Below, in pieces: positions 17,928 to 29,200 of a DNA stretch of 64,000 nt (positions are counted from its first letter, which is position 1; each line of letters begins with the position of its first letter). The notes under the pieces are model-generated. The model had not been told where the DNA came from and did no database searches. It worked only from the letters and a program-made list of their open reading frames with translations. The stretch is from Terana coerulea. Taxonomy: Eukaryota > Basidiomycota > Agaricomycetes > Polyporales > Phanerochaetaceae. Location: the NCBI GenBank assembly GCA_024811115.1, contig JAKOGH010000736.1:248001-312000 (forward strand). The letters are read 5' to 3'. Position numbers and translations under genes: made by a program.

Positions 17928-19351
17928 TCAAGCTGTGCCGTATCCGCCTACAGTCATCGGCCAACCTAACTGCTCGTAGGTCCACCCGAAGACCGTGCCG
18001 TCGGGCGAGTGGTAACCCAGCAGGGACCGGTGCATCTTGGGTTTCTTGTGCAAGTTATCAACCGTCTCCATCTCTTCGGGTGTCAGCTTGACAAGCTGTG
18101 GGAAAACGACATACGGCAGGTGAGCCAGTCAATCGCGATTACTCAAGGGGAGTATGACTGACTGCGAGATTTGCCTTCATCCGTTCTACGTTGGCGCTCT
18201 TGGCGATAGGGGGTGAGCCGCGCTGGGTGAGCCAGCTCAGCGAGATCTGCGCGGGCGTCGCTTTGTGAGCTTCCGCGATCTTAACGAAGTCAGGATCCTC
18301 AAAGAAGACGGTGTTGCCTTGTCCTACCAGCCATAATTGAGCGTCTCGTCTAGTGATTGTAGGGAAGAGTGCCAGCTTACCCAGAGGAGAGTACGCGGTG
18401 AGGAGAATGCCCTTCTCATCGCAATATTTCTTGAGCGCGTGCTGGGGGAGGCACGGGTGAAGCTCGACCTGGTTGTTGGCGGGCACAACCGTGGCATGCT
18501 GAAGAAGCACCTCGAGTGTCTTGACTGAGAAGTTGGAAACACCAATGGCTTTTACTTTGCCTACAATGCACCATACGTTCTGCCGGTCAATGAAGCCGTG
18601 CGATGGGAGAGATGAGGTGCATACCGGTGTCAAGGAGCTTCTCCATTTCCTTCCAAGTGTCTACGTAGGTCGGGTGCTCATCCGGGCTCAGGGTGCGGCC
18701 GTCCTTGGTCGTTTGGGGCCAGTGCATCAGATACAAGTCGATATATTCGCAGTCAAGCTTCTTCAAGGGATTCCTCGAAGGCTTCCTTGACGCGGAGGTG
18801 ATTGCTGAATTTGAAACCGATTAATATACAGTGGATGGATCATGCGCAGGGAAATAGCGACGCACCCAAGTTTTGTCGTCAGGAAAATCTCACTGCGAGG
18901 AATACCAGACTCCCGGATAGCTTTGCCGACCAGCTCCTCGTTCGCTGACAGAGGTAGCGACAGTAAGCTTTTCCACTCACTCCGGAGGCATATCAGAAAA
19001 CCCACAATATCCTGCAGCCTGAGAACATACGTCAACGCAAGCACCATAATTTGCGATAAAGCTGGACTCACGGTATCGATATGCCGATAACCAACCTGGA
19101 ACGAGTCAGCAGCTCGCTCCCGATGTACTTTGTTTACGATGGATAGTTGCGCATACGCACCTTGAGCGCGTTCTTGCACATCTCTTCAGCAACATCAGGA
19201 CCTCCATCGACACCAAGCCAGCACCTGGGGATGTCGACATCAGTATTGTTTCCGTCTGAACGCGATACCAGAGCACAGGCACTCACCCCTTGCCTACTGC
19301 GGGCAATTTGGCGCCAGTGTTCAAGGTAAAGTATGGGATATCCGCCGCCAT
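17928..19351 (-). CDS. Aldo-keto reductase, copy 1
   Basis: NADPH-dependent reductase of aldehydes or ketones. It starts at ATG 19351 with ADIPYFTLNTGAKLPAVGKG, then CWLGVDGGPDVAEEMC, and GYRHIDT with the catalytic Asp. Next is a 13-nt exon at 19006-19018 supplying AAGY with the catalytic Tyr, then NEELVGKAIRESGIPRSEIF followed by LTTKL with the catalytic Lys. IDLYLMHWPQTT has the catalytic His, KAIGVSNFSVKTLEVLL and [11 protein letters not shown] follow, and [10 protein letters not shown] is near the end (stop at 17928). The full D-Y-K-H tetrad is therefore visible. One extra base in GGG at 18767-18769 breaks the frame between EAFEES and LKKLDCEYID. The substrate cannot be told. It is tandem with the next gene, with about 350 bp between them that should contain this gene's promoter. 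Confidence 0.82.
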
Positions 19352-19702
19352 GATAGAACTTGTCGGTATGTATGCTTCGAAAGTTGCGAGAGACGGCTTG
19401 GGCTTGCGTAGGTTAGCTACAGAAAATCAGCCTCGTATATGTAGTCTCCCGCCATCAGACCCCCACCCATAATCCTCATGGATAGGAGTGGTTTGATCGG
19501 CTGACGTCAGCGGCGGTCCCGCGAGGTGTCTGAGAGTCACACACAGCTAACGGTGCCGTTCAGTACGCATGGGTAGCATTTCACATCAGCAATTATTGGC
19601 CGTTGATATACATAGACGCAGCCGGCGCAATTGGCTAACCAAGCTGATCATGAGGATATCGCGACAATCGGAGTGCCGAGGCGCGGAAGTGCGCATAGCG
19701 CA

Positions 19703-21211
19703 CTATGCTTTGACGAGCCCTCCCTCGGTGAATGGCCATCCCAGCTGCTCATACGTCCAGCCGAAGACCTTGCCGCCCGGTGCGTGGTAGTCGATCAAGG
19801 ATCGGTGCATCCCAGGTTTCTTGTGGACGTTGTTGATCTTCTCGATCTCCTCCGTGGACAGTTTGACGAGCTGCAACGCCGCCACACCCGTATGAATGAA
19901 GGAGAAAGGCATGTGAACACAGCCATTGCTTACCGTGATGTTAGACCTCATGCGTTCGACATTCGCGCTCTTCACAATGGGAGCAATGCCCCGCTGGACG
20001 AGCCAGCTGATCACAATCTGCGCTGGGGCCGCTCCGTGGTCTTCGGCAATCTTCGCAAAGTCAGCATCCTTAAAGTACAGAGCGTTGCCTTGGCCTGTAC
20101 AGACCTTTCATGTCAGCTGGTCAGACATCAGCGATCTACGAAGGGTGTTCACCTAAGGGAGAGTACGCAGAGAGCAAAATGTCCTTCTTCTTGCAATATT
20201 CATGTAGCTCGAACGAGGGGAGGCAAGGGTGCAGCTCGACTTGATTCACCGCTGGAACGACCTTGGCCTCCTTGAGCAAAATCTCAAGATTCTTGGTCGA
20301 GAAGTTTGAGACGCCAATAGAGCGAACTTTGCCTGCCACCCAGCAACAACAATGATGTACATAATCAATGTAATGCTCATCGTGCAGTACGCAACCACTC
20401 ACCAGTCTCAAGCAACTTCTCCAGCTCTTTCCAGGCGTCAACGAAATTAGGGTGTTCATCGAAGGAAAGAACACCGCTTTCCGTCCAAGGACCCGAGGTC
20501 GCTGTAGCGAAATTAGTGCCGGAAATCTGACGAAAAAGCCATGCTTCACGCACTAGCGGACCCGGTCTGAGGCCAGTGTAAAAGGTACAGATCAATATAT
20601 TCGAGATCGAGCCTGTTCAATGAGGCCTCGAACCGCTCGCGTATGTTGTGGAATACGCTGAGATAGTCATTATTCAGCCTTTCAGCCTAAGACGCAGGGT
20701 ACAAAGAGAAAGCCGGAACTCGCCTGAGTTTCGTCGTCACGAATATCTCGCTCCGTGGGACTCCCGATCCGCGCACAGCTTTGCCAACTTGTTCCTCGTT
20801 CGCTGAAGCCAACCAGTCGACCATCAGTAACTTTGATGCACACGACGGAGTGACGGGCCGACTCACCATACCCAGAGGCCTACGCACGAGGTCAAGACAG
20901 CAGACGTGAGCGTACCACTCGCCACTCAGAAACAATACGTACAGTGTCCAGGTGTCTGTAGCCGTGCTAACCTCGATTCAGTATTTACAGCAGCCCAAGT
21001 CAGTGAGTTGCACATACCTTTATAGCGTTTGAGCACATCTCTTCTGCGACGGCATGTCCTCCTTCAAAACCCAGCCAGCATCTGCGGAACAAGCACAGTC
21101 AACTCCTGCGGTATATGTGAAGAATAAGCGGACAACTAACCCTTTACCCACACTGGGGATTTTGACGGCGTTGTTCAAGGTGAAATACGGGACGTTGGCA
21201 GCTCCGGACAT
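19703..21211 (-). CDS. Aldo-keto reductase, copy 2
   Basis: Tandem paralogue of the preceding reductase on the same strand. It starts at ATG 21211 with [20 protein letters not shown]. The catalytic Asp lies in GYRHLDT; the Tyr in a 13-nt exon (20867-20879, reading ASGY across the next junction); the Lys in SEIFVTTKL; and the His in [12 protein letters not shown]. Conserved [38 protein letters not shown] and [20 protein letters not shown] follow. The end reads [20 protein letters not shown], stop 19703-19705. I saw no frame break. Its gene structure matches copy 1 including the tiny exon, so duplication preserved the introns. The 420 bp upstream (21212-21634) contain nothing I recognise beyond a probable promoter. 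Confidence 0.82.
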
Positions 21212-21634
21212 GCTTATCTCTCTTAGCAGAATACCTCCAGATTGGGAGGAGTGCTTATATACCCATGTGCTTCTTCGCTGCATCAGCAGACAAAAATGCG
21301 CGTCGCTGTATTCCATCAGTGACTGACTAATTAGCCGGTGAGTCAGCGAATGATATACGCATGCCCTCGGCATAGTGGGAATGGACACGGACCGGGCGAG
21401 CATCCCCGATTCTGACCCTTGTGCGTTCAGTTGGTTTGGTGGATGGACATCCCAAACGCCACATGAGATCTAGGGGTTGGATGAGACGAACGCCTAACCA
21501 CAGAATGGAGCTAGAGGACGCGCGTGCGGTGCATGGACACCTACGTAGTCGACCGGCGTCGTCAGACATGAGAAGCGCGACCAACGCGAGGGAGTCGGTA
21601 TCAGCTGTGCAGTCCAGAGCTGTGAGACATGAGA

Positions 21635-22200
21635 CTACGAGATATCGATGATTTGAAGGACTTCACATCGATGATGGCTTCGTACGTAAGGCGACCAATT
21701 CAGAAACTCGGTCCTCATTTCATCCTGGCTGACAGTCGAAATTGACGGTCCATCGTGCAACGTCCCATATTTCTTAAGGTAGCTCGCCAACCCAGCGCAG
21801 TTGATTTTCTGTCCCTGAGAGACGGGATAACATATCAAATACTGCAACATCTACGCGAAAATCGTTAGCGCAGCATCGTAATGCATATACTCCCCTTACA
21901 CATACCTTGTTCTTCCCATCAAACTGCAAGAGAGGAGAACGGTCTAAGTGACATGACCGGCCAAGATGCAAAATATCCATCACTCACGTAAATCGGAGCA
22001 GAAAGCGTAGGGTGGTCGGGGCATATTCTCTCCACGGCCTCTTGAGAGACGAGGCCAATACACACGCACTGACCAGTTCGTTTAACCATCACATAACCGA
22101 GTGATTTCTGCGCCCGTTCTTGGTCCGAATCACGGCGTTGGGTACACATATTCTCAAGTTTGCTTTCCCAATCGTCAAGCTCTGGGGGATGGCGGGTACG
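21635..22200 (-). pseudogene. Relic of a FAD-dependent monooxygenase (salicylate-hydroxylase-like), C-terminal part only
   Basis: Minus-strand exons resemble the middle of group A flavin monooxygenases. ERICPDHPTLSAPIYV (about 22000) precedes LLQFDGKNKVCV, then LQYLICYPVSQGQKINCAGL and the diagnostic STVSQDEMRTEFLNWSPYV (21650-21850). Family members have V-YP-S-G---N followed by a W----S-EEM---F--W segment there. The N-terminal Rossmann motif GxGxxG and the second FAD motif are not found upstream, where the frame at 22175-22603 has no clear match. I therefore read this as a truncated copy. The order of the matching pieces supports real descent and not chance. Confidence 0.42.
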
Positions 22201-22603
22201 CGATCTGCAGGTAATTTCGACATGGATCTTTGAGCAAGTGTTTGGAAGACATGAAGGCGAATCCTCGGAGGCCTTTGAAGCACGTCGGGTATAGTAGATA
22301 CGCGAGAGATATACCTGAAGGGGCGAAAAAGGGTAAGCCACGCAGAGTATATTCCAAGAAGACATACCATACTAGTTGGTGTTGTGCGGAGAGAGAGATA
22401 CTTGGAATTATCCCTCTCGCCTTCTGCTGGTTCGTAAAACGCATTACGCCTGGCAGACTCCAGAGGAAGCTTAAGTCTCGGTGAAGTTTGAACTTGAAGG
22501 ATACGTTCCCTGACAGCACAACGATGCGGCCGTCAACTCGAGGCAACATGTTTGTCATTGACAGGCTTCTTTGAGATGTAGGTGAGTGCTCTGCACGCGC
22601 CAA

Positions 22604-23023
22604 CCGCTTGCATTAATGCTCCCTGCTCGTGGCAGTTGAACGAAAGGTTCGAATGGCGTCACGCCCTGTCACGCCGCGGCCCCTCGAGGCTCGAAAGGCC
22701 GTGATGGGTCCTTGAGTCACAAATGTGACGACCGTGATCCATGTTTTTGTTTGTCACGCCGTTCTCTGCTCTCCGCCTTCACTCTCCGTTCGTACCAAAT
22801 TCATTCATACTTGAATGTTTCTATCTTCCGCTTCACACATTCAAACGCACTGCGAACGCAATTTGGATGCAAACTTGGATTTCTGCATTATCGTGGTACT
22901 TCGAGTATAGAGAGAGCGCAGGAATATGGAGATGATGGGCGAGGCACAATCTGGCATGTTCGAACAGTGCATAAGAACGAGGATTGCTGACCGTGGTTGT
23001 CAGTGTGCTGCGAGTCGCAAAGC
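22604..23023. other. intergenic; nothing recognised
   Basis: AT-richer sequence with only short frames. It lies between the 5' side of the monooxygenase relic and the 3' end of the next minus-strand gene. Confidence 0.4.
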
Positions 23024-24141
23024 TCAAAGGCTGATGACCATGTCAGATCCAGAGCTGCTGAAACCAAGCGACATTCCGGTTGCTCCGATTGCGACGTCCT
23101 TGGTCTCCTCAGGCGTCGCCGTTTCAGTCTCCCCTAAGCGGGCCAGAGCCCTCCAACTTCTTCTTTGGCTTGGGAATGTCGGCAGAAGATCCAATTCCAA
23201 CGTACGCAAGAGATGTTTGGGCGCCATGCTCGCTGCTTTCACGTTTCTTGGGTACCAGTCGACGCGCTTTCGGAGTCGAAGTCATGACCGCGCTTTGGGA
23301 CCTGTATCCCTTCCCGCCATTGGAGGTGGCAGCGCTGCGCCGAACTCTGGTGTGTTTTCCTTCAGGCAGCTTCTGACTCTGCGACCGCATGACTACTCTG
23401 CCTGCTCCCAACGGAGACTGCATGCCCGTGGCTGCCTGGTGACGAGCTTGAAGACGTGTTATCATGCGGACAGGAGGGAGTAGGAGGTCTTGCCGTGGAT
23501 GTTTCGCCGCCCATACGACGCCTTTTGGACGGGCGGTCCGGTTCGAATGTCTCCTCTTCCGATCTTTCGCGGAGCGACGCCAGCCTCGGACTGACCACTG
23601 GCACTCTCATGGGCGTACCGCGCGCTGCCGAAGACGACACCAGGCTCGGTGGCAGGATGGTGTTTCTGCTGGAGCCCTCGTCCTCAGAGAGCGAAGGCGA
23701 ACGTTTTCGGACGGGCGTCCTCGGCACTTTGGAGCGGATTCCGACGAGTATCTCGATGGACTGGCGAATCTGGCTGTCCGGATACGCGCGGTCTGTAGCT
23801 ATCTGCAGCGCCTTGGGCAGTTTGTCGTTGAGGGTCTTCGCAGTTGCGAGAAGCTCGGTGCGGCTCATCAGGAGCAAGTCGGCGTGGCAGCAGAAGGGAA
23901 TGGTGTTCAGAGCAGTGATGACTACGGCGTCCTCACTCTTGTCCTCGTTCTGCAAAGCCACGCAGTTCGGGTGAGGCTTAGGGACGATCGCTTTATTCTC
24001 GGAGGCAATGATGTTCTCCTGGTCCTCATCCCTGTTGCGGCGTTTGCCCAAAGTCACAGCGGGTTTGAAGACCTCTCGCATAAATCGTCGAACGGCCGGA
24101 GCGCTGGGCTTCAGAGCCTGCTGCAACGTGTTCTTTGTCAT
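23024..24141 (-). CDS. Conserved-looking unknown protein with acidic/basic, Ser-rich tail
   Basis: I do not recognise a named domain. The start is ATG 24141. The first 130 residues look ordered and helical: RRFMREVFKPAVTLGKRRNR, NTIPFCCHADLLLMSRTELL, ATAKTLNDKLPKALQIATD, IRQSIEILVGIRSK. After that the protein is disordered and rich in Ser, Pro, Arg and Lys, with PSKRRRM and RTPVRKRSPSLSEDEG, which could serve as nuclear localisation or phosphorylation sites. The open frame ends early at 23362, but the next frame continues with TSTPKARRLVPKKRESS and DIPKPKKKLEGSG, and a third with ETETATPEETKDVAIGATG to a stop at 23024. Two one-base shifts (near 23420 and 23130) would join them into a tail of fungal character. 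Function unknown; probably nuclear. Confidence 0.5.
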
Positions 24142-26282
24142 CGATGGCGCTGGTTGGTGGTGTTAGTGGCGATGTTGGGAGGAGTATAATGTGAGTGGGA
24201 ATCTCTGCGCCCATGCGGACTATTTAGCGGCTGACCATGTTTGCTTCCTGCCAGCCAACAGTCCGGACACTGCTGCATCTTCCAGGTTTTGAATCGGCCT
24301 GATGAAGCTATATCGAGATAATTGCTTAGTCAATGCCATCTTCGCTTTTTTTTATTCATGAGCGGACTGTAGGCAAGCGAACTGTCTGCAAGCGCGGGGT
24401 GAATGTTGCTTGGTATGATTGGTGCAACGAACACTTCAGTACTAAGAAGATTCAAACTAAATATGAAATCAAACCTTGACGTCGTTACGCTTGTCACGTG
24501 CTGTTCGAAGTCCATATATATTGCGACGTAATCCTCTTTTTATTAATAAAATATCACAACGAATTTGGTTACACGACTCAGACGGTCGGTCAACGACCTG
24601 CTTGCAATCTTCAGTGAGTTGGCAATTTCCGTTTAAGTAAACGCCCACTAAGGCAACACCGTGAAATATATGCAGTAGAGTGAAGAGTATTAAATATAGT
24701 ATGGCGCAATACAGCTCAAAAAACGCGGTGATTATTGACGATTACTTACGCTTGGATCGCCTTTGCTGACTTGCTAGCGACGGCTTTGTGGCGTCGCCAA
24801 ATCAGGAAGTCCTCGTGGCTACCGGCGGGGTGCTCGGGCGCTGCCGACGCTTTTACTTCTTGCCATCACACGCCTCCCAGTCCTCCAACCCCCAAAGCAA
24901 AGCTCCTCGAACGTGCAAGTCATATCTGTTTGCGAGAGCGAAAGTACATCCTCAACTCACTACACAGAATATCACGGATCGACCACCACGACATCGGCAG
25001 AACGGAGCAAAATGCGCGGCTACTCTCGCTCGTAATCTCTTTAGTTCACCTCAATGTTCTGACTTTGAGGAAAAACAAAAACAATGAAGACTAATGGCTC
25101 CTTCGCTACATTCATCGCGCATATACCCGGCTCCAAACAAGTCATGACGTTACCGACGGCAGGGAGACTGGTCCTTGTGTGCTGTTATGCATTATCTTTG
25201 GTGTGTGAGTTTCGCGCCACGAAACATGCATGAACTCCAGCGATTTACACGCGTGCTAAAATAATGGAAGTCAGATTCAGCTCGCTCGCATGGACACGAA
25301 ACAATACCAGTAGCAGGGCATCAAAAACAGAGCTGAGATAGAGCGATATCTCGCCGGTTCACGTCTGTTCACGTCTGGCCCTCCCGGACCCGCTTGATGT
25401 ATATCTCAAATTCTCCTCACAAGACGTTAGTCGTATCAATCCTCAACACTCATGAGCTTGATAATTGATGACTAACAATACCTGACATACAGTTGGACAT
25501 GGCCTACTTCCGACGAAGTCGAAGACAGCTTAGGGCGAACAAGAACGCACAAAGTGACCTTGTTCTCTCTGTCTGACAACACAGTCACAACCCGCTGGAA
25601 ATGCGGACGTTTCGCACGCATCGCGGTCACGTTACTAGACGCGTTGATATGAGCGTTGTCCAAGAAAGGCGCGTTGGTGATGTGCGCCCACAACAGCAAA
25701 CACCTCGTGTTGACGGCATGTTCAACTTCAACACCGCCCGAGCGGGCTTCGGTTCTCCTTGTTCCTCGACCACCATTTCGACTGCTTCCTCAAGATCCGC
25801 TTTCGCGGCAGCTGGTTGGGTTGTGGAGGAGACCGCGAGGTGTTTGTTGGTCTCTTTGAGAAGACATTGAAGAGGTGCGTGCGATAACAGCTCATGTCCC
25901 TATCCTCGGGAAGCTGACGTTTGATGGCGGTTTGGAACTAGGCAACTATTCACAGCAAGAAGAAGAAACCCATTCCTAGTAACGCTTTCCACGCCAACTC
26001 ACGTCCTACGACGCGTTTCAAGCACGCTCGTACGCACCTAGAAGTTCACGCTTTGCGCATCGCACCACGACTGCAACGCAAGACTCATCCATATTCTGCT
26101 TCGCATCCAACATCATATTGCAGTTCAACAGCAAGCTCAATTGCTTTTGATTCAATACTCTGTTTTGCTACGACTCTTTACGCTTTCAAGACGCTTTGAC
26201 AACCCAAAGCGACTGTACGACTCATCAAGACTCAACGCTTCATCATTCAAGACATCACGATTCAACACGCATAAGCTTCAGC
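24142..26282. other. 2.1-kb intergenic region; possible short coding piece at 25.47-25.87 kb (-)
   Basis: 24.3-24.75 kb is AT-rich. On the minus strand at about 25730-25860 a frame reads KETNKHLAVSSTTQPAAAKA then DLEEAVEMVVEEQGEP. A second frame just after it (25472-25699) reads LWAHITNAPFLDNAHINASS and RPHFQRVVTVLSDRENKV. These could be exons of a small gene, but I find no family and no complete model. The last 150 bp before 26283 are rich in GACT/ATCA runs and form the probable 5' leader of the next gene. Confidence 0.3.
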
Positions 26283-29200
26283 ATGCCTCGCAACGCACTT
26301 CTTTCACGGAATAGCCAGCCAGGGGCAGGCCTTTCCTCTTCTACCACAGCAACACCGCCTCAGCCTATCCCCTCCATTCGATTCATCTCAGCAACTCCTT
26401 CCACACACGAACCCTCGGAGCCCCAGATCGAAATCAACATGGACGCGTACCCGCTCCCCATCAACCCTGTTGTACCCTTCGCAGCTTCCTCGCTCGCACC
26501 GCGTACCGACACCGGTCTCTCTCCCCGCAAGAAGCTCGTGCCCAAGAAATCCAAGCTCGGGTTGCTCTCCGCGAGCGCGAAGAGCCTGACCAAGGACAAG
26601 GCAAAGAGCAAGAGCAAAGTCGATGACTTCTCTGACGTCGCCCGCCGCGTCGGTGCCCCGCACTCGTCCGGTCGGACCGGCGGGTTTGAAATCTACGTTG
26701 ACCACTGCGCGGACGAGGAAGATGCCTCGATCCTTATCGTCAAGAAGAAGAAATCACGGTTGGCATTGGATAACGTCGGGTGGGGCCAGGGCGCCGCGCT
26801 TGGCGAGAGGACGAACGTCGGTTCGAGCGCCAGTAGCAACTCAACATCAGGGAAGGAGAATAAGCAGACGAACATGCTGAAGATTCCAGCAAAGGGAGAC
26901 GAGAACCAGAACAGCAAGTGGTGGAATGTCAGCATTGGCAGGGGGCGCAAGGACAGCAAGAACAAGGAGAATGGTCCGGCCCGGTCGAAGAGTCAGTGTT
27001 TCACAGAGCAGCGTATGCTGGCCGCCGTTTGCTGACAGTTCTTTTTCGTATGTAGCCCCGGAGCCCTTTGGCAAGCAGAACACGGAACCTGAACCTCGCG
27101 CGAGATTCAACTCTCTCGACTCAAGTAGGTTGTTGGGCATGTCGGGTTTGAACGTGAGTTGCAATCGCACATTTCTTCTTTTGTCAAACCTCATTGTGCA
27201 ATCAGCCGGCCCGTGTCGAGAAGGCTCCTCAAGTTCCACCAAAGGATGTTCCAATGCCCCCTCAGCGCCAGCGCACAGGAACCTTCTCATCCCTCTCCAC
27301 CCTTGCTCACCGTAGGGTCCGAGAATGGATCTGATGGGCTTCTTGCTCCGCCCACACCTGTGGACGGGCAAGGCCAGGGTTCCATCGCGATCCGCGCCAT
27401 GAAGAGCATGCGCTCCATTGCGCGCATGAAGAGCTGGGCCAACTTGGGCACCGACAAATCCGAGAAGGAAGGCAACGCTAACGTATGCGACACGAACGAA
27501 ACGACCGCTACGAAACCTATCACGATCGCTACGATCAACGCAAAGACGAAGGAGAAGACGAAGAAAGTGAAGGACAAGGACACGAAGTCCAAGTCGAAGA
27601 AGGAGAACAAGAAGACAGCCGAGCGCATCTCGACGAGCAGCTTCGAGGCTGGCACTCTCAGTGCGCTGAACAGTCCCCTGCCTCCTGCTGCGAGCATCAA
27701 CAAGAAGCCGAGCAAGCTCGCTTTGGGCGGCTTGATCCCTGGTACGCTGCGCTTAGGAACTGCACGGCCTATCACGACCCGGGTCTCCTCTACATCGTCC
27801 AACGCTTCCGGCTTTGGAGCCCCCATCGCGCCAGGCCCAGCGCCGCCGAATGGCCTGCACGGAATCACGAACGGCAGACTCTCAGTGGACTCATCCGCAC
27901 ACCTCACGATGGGCCCTACAGGACGGCCGTCCTCCGCGTATTCACAGTCGAGCAACGGCTCGTCACTGAGGCCGCCTTCGACCGCCTCCGGCATCTCGAA
28001 CTCCTCTGGCATGTCTGCCTCCGCATTCTCGACACGCTCCGCAAGGTCGTCAAGCTCATCTGTCATGTCTGTCAGGTGGGACGAGGACGGCCTCTCCGGC
28101 GTGAAGGCCATGCAGAGGAGGGAGAGAGAAGTCATGCGCGAGGAGCGAAGCAACAACCCCAACGCCGCCGGGAAGGACAGCCGCCGCAGTGCAGAAGGCC
28201 GTCGCCGGACGCCTATCGTCGATGTCTTCCCGGAGATGCGAGCCGACTCCTCGGCCAAGAGGCAGTCTGTCGACAGCCAGAACGACAGTATCAACGGCCC
28301 ACCGATGGTCATGCTGGAGGAGGCGACCACCGACGGACACAGCGAGACCGAGGGCAGCTCGTACGCTGACACGCCCATCAAACGGGTAAGGCCGCGTCCC
28401 ATGTCTGAGCAACTGCTTGGAAAAGGTAGACCCAAACCTATGTCTGACGACGCAGAGGGTAAGTGCTGTGATTATGCGTGTTTTATAACTTGCAGTCTGA
28501 TTGCCTGGATGAAAGGTGTCTTGTCGATCCTGGACGCAGCGACGAATGATCTCGCTTCCCTGATCAATCGCTTGGACCTTGAGGCAACGCCCGCGAGCGT
28601 CCAGGGCTCTCCTCTTCGTCCGCTCAGCCAGTCGCCATCCACCGCGTCTTTGGGCCGGGCAGGGAATGACAGCCCGCTGAAGAACAGGAAGATCGCGTTT
28701 GACAAAGGCAGGGATGCCCCGTTCCTCCCTGAACGAGATAGTACCGCATCCATCGCCTCGCTCCGCCCTTACGCTCAGATGCAGGCAAAGTTCGGCGCTC
28801 GCCCAGAGGTTAAGTCTAACCCTGCCATTCCGCCCTCGAGACAACCAGCAATGGGCACAGACGCTCGTCGGATGCTCATCGGGCAGCAGATTGCGCCTTG
28901 GTCGGAACTGGACTGGAATGTCTCGCCGAAGAAGCCCGCTGCGTCCACGGTCAAGCCATTCCGCCCGACGCACAGGAGGACCGGGACCCCTGGACCGGAG
29001 ATGGACCTGGACCCGATCATCCAGGCTCTCAAGCCCGCAGTCCAAAGCAGAGTTTCATCAGTCGAGTCCGCTCCCTCTGTCACGGCTACGCCGGTGCCTG
29101 CTGTTCACGAGCAAGCAAACCCTTCGTCGCAAACCTTTGGCTCGAGCACTCGGGTCACGAAGGTCGGGAAGAAGCCTTTGGACGACTTCGGCTACGACGA

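Noticed and set aside
22620..22660. ggttcgaatggc as a tRNA T-loop
   Set aside because: No matching acceptor stem, D-loop or anticodon arm could be placed around it.
23456..24189. Two plus-strand frames (172 and 241 codons) opposite the unknown 24-kb gene
   Set aside because: The minus strand has a better start, ordered helical phrases and typical fungal tail composition; the plus-strand frames look like shadows.
27287..29045. Long minus-strand frames (382 and 329 codons) opposite the large Ser-rich gene
   Set aside because: They are antisense shadows of a GC-rich, low-complexity coding region. They lack domains, and the plus strand has consistent splice sites and a continuous frame.
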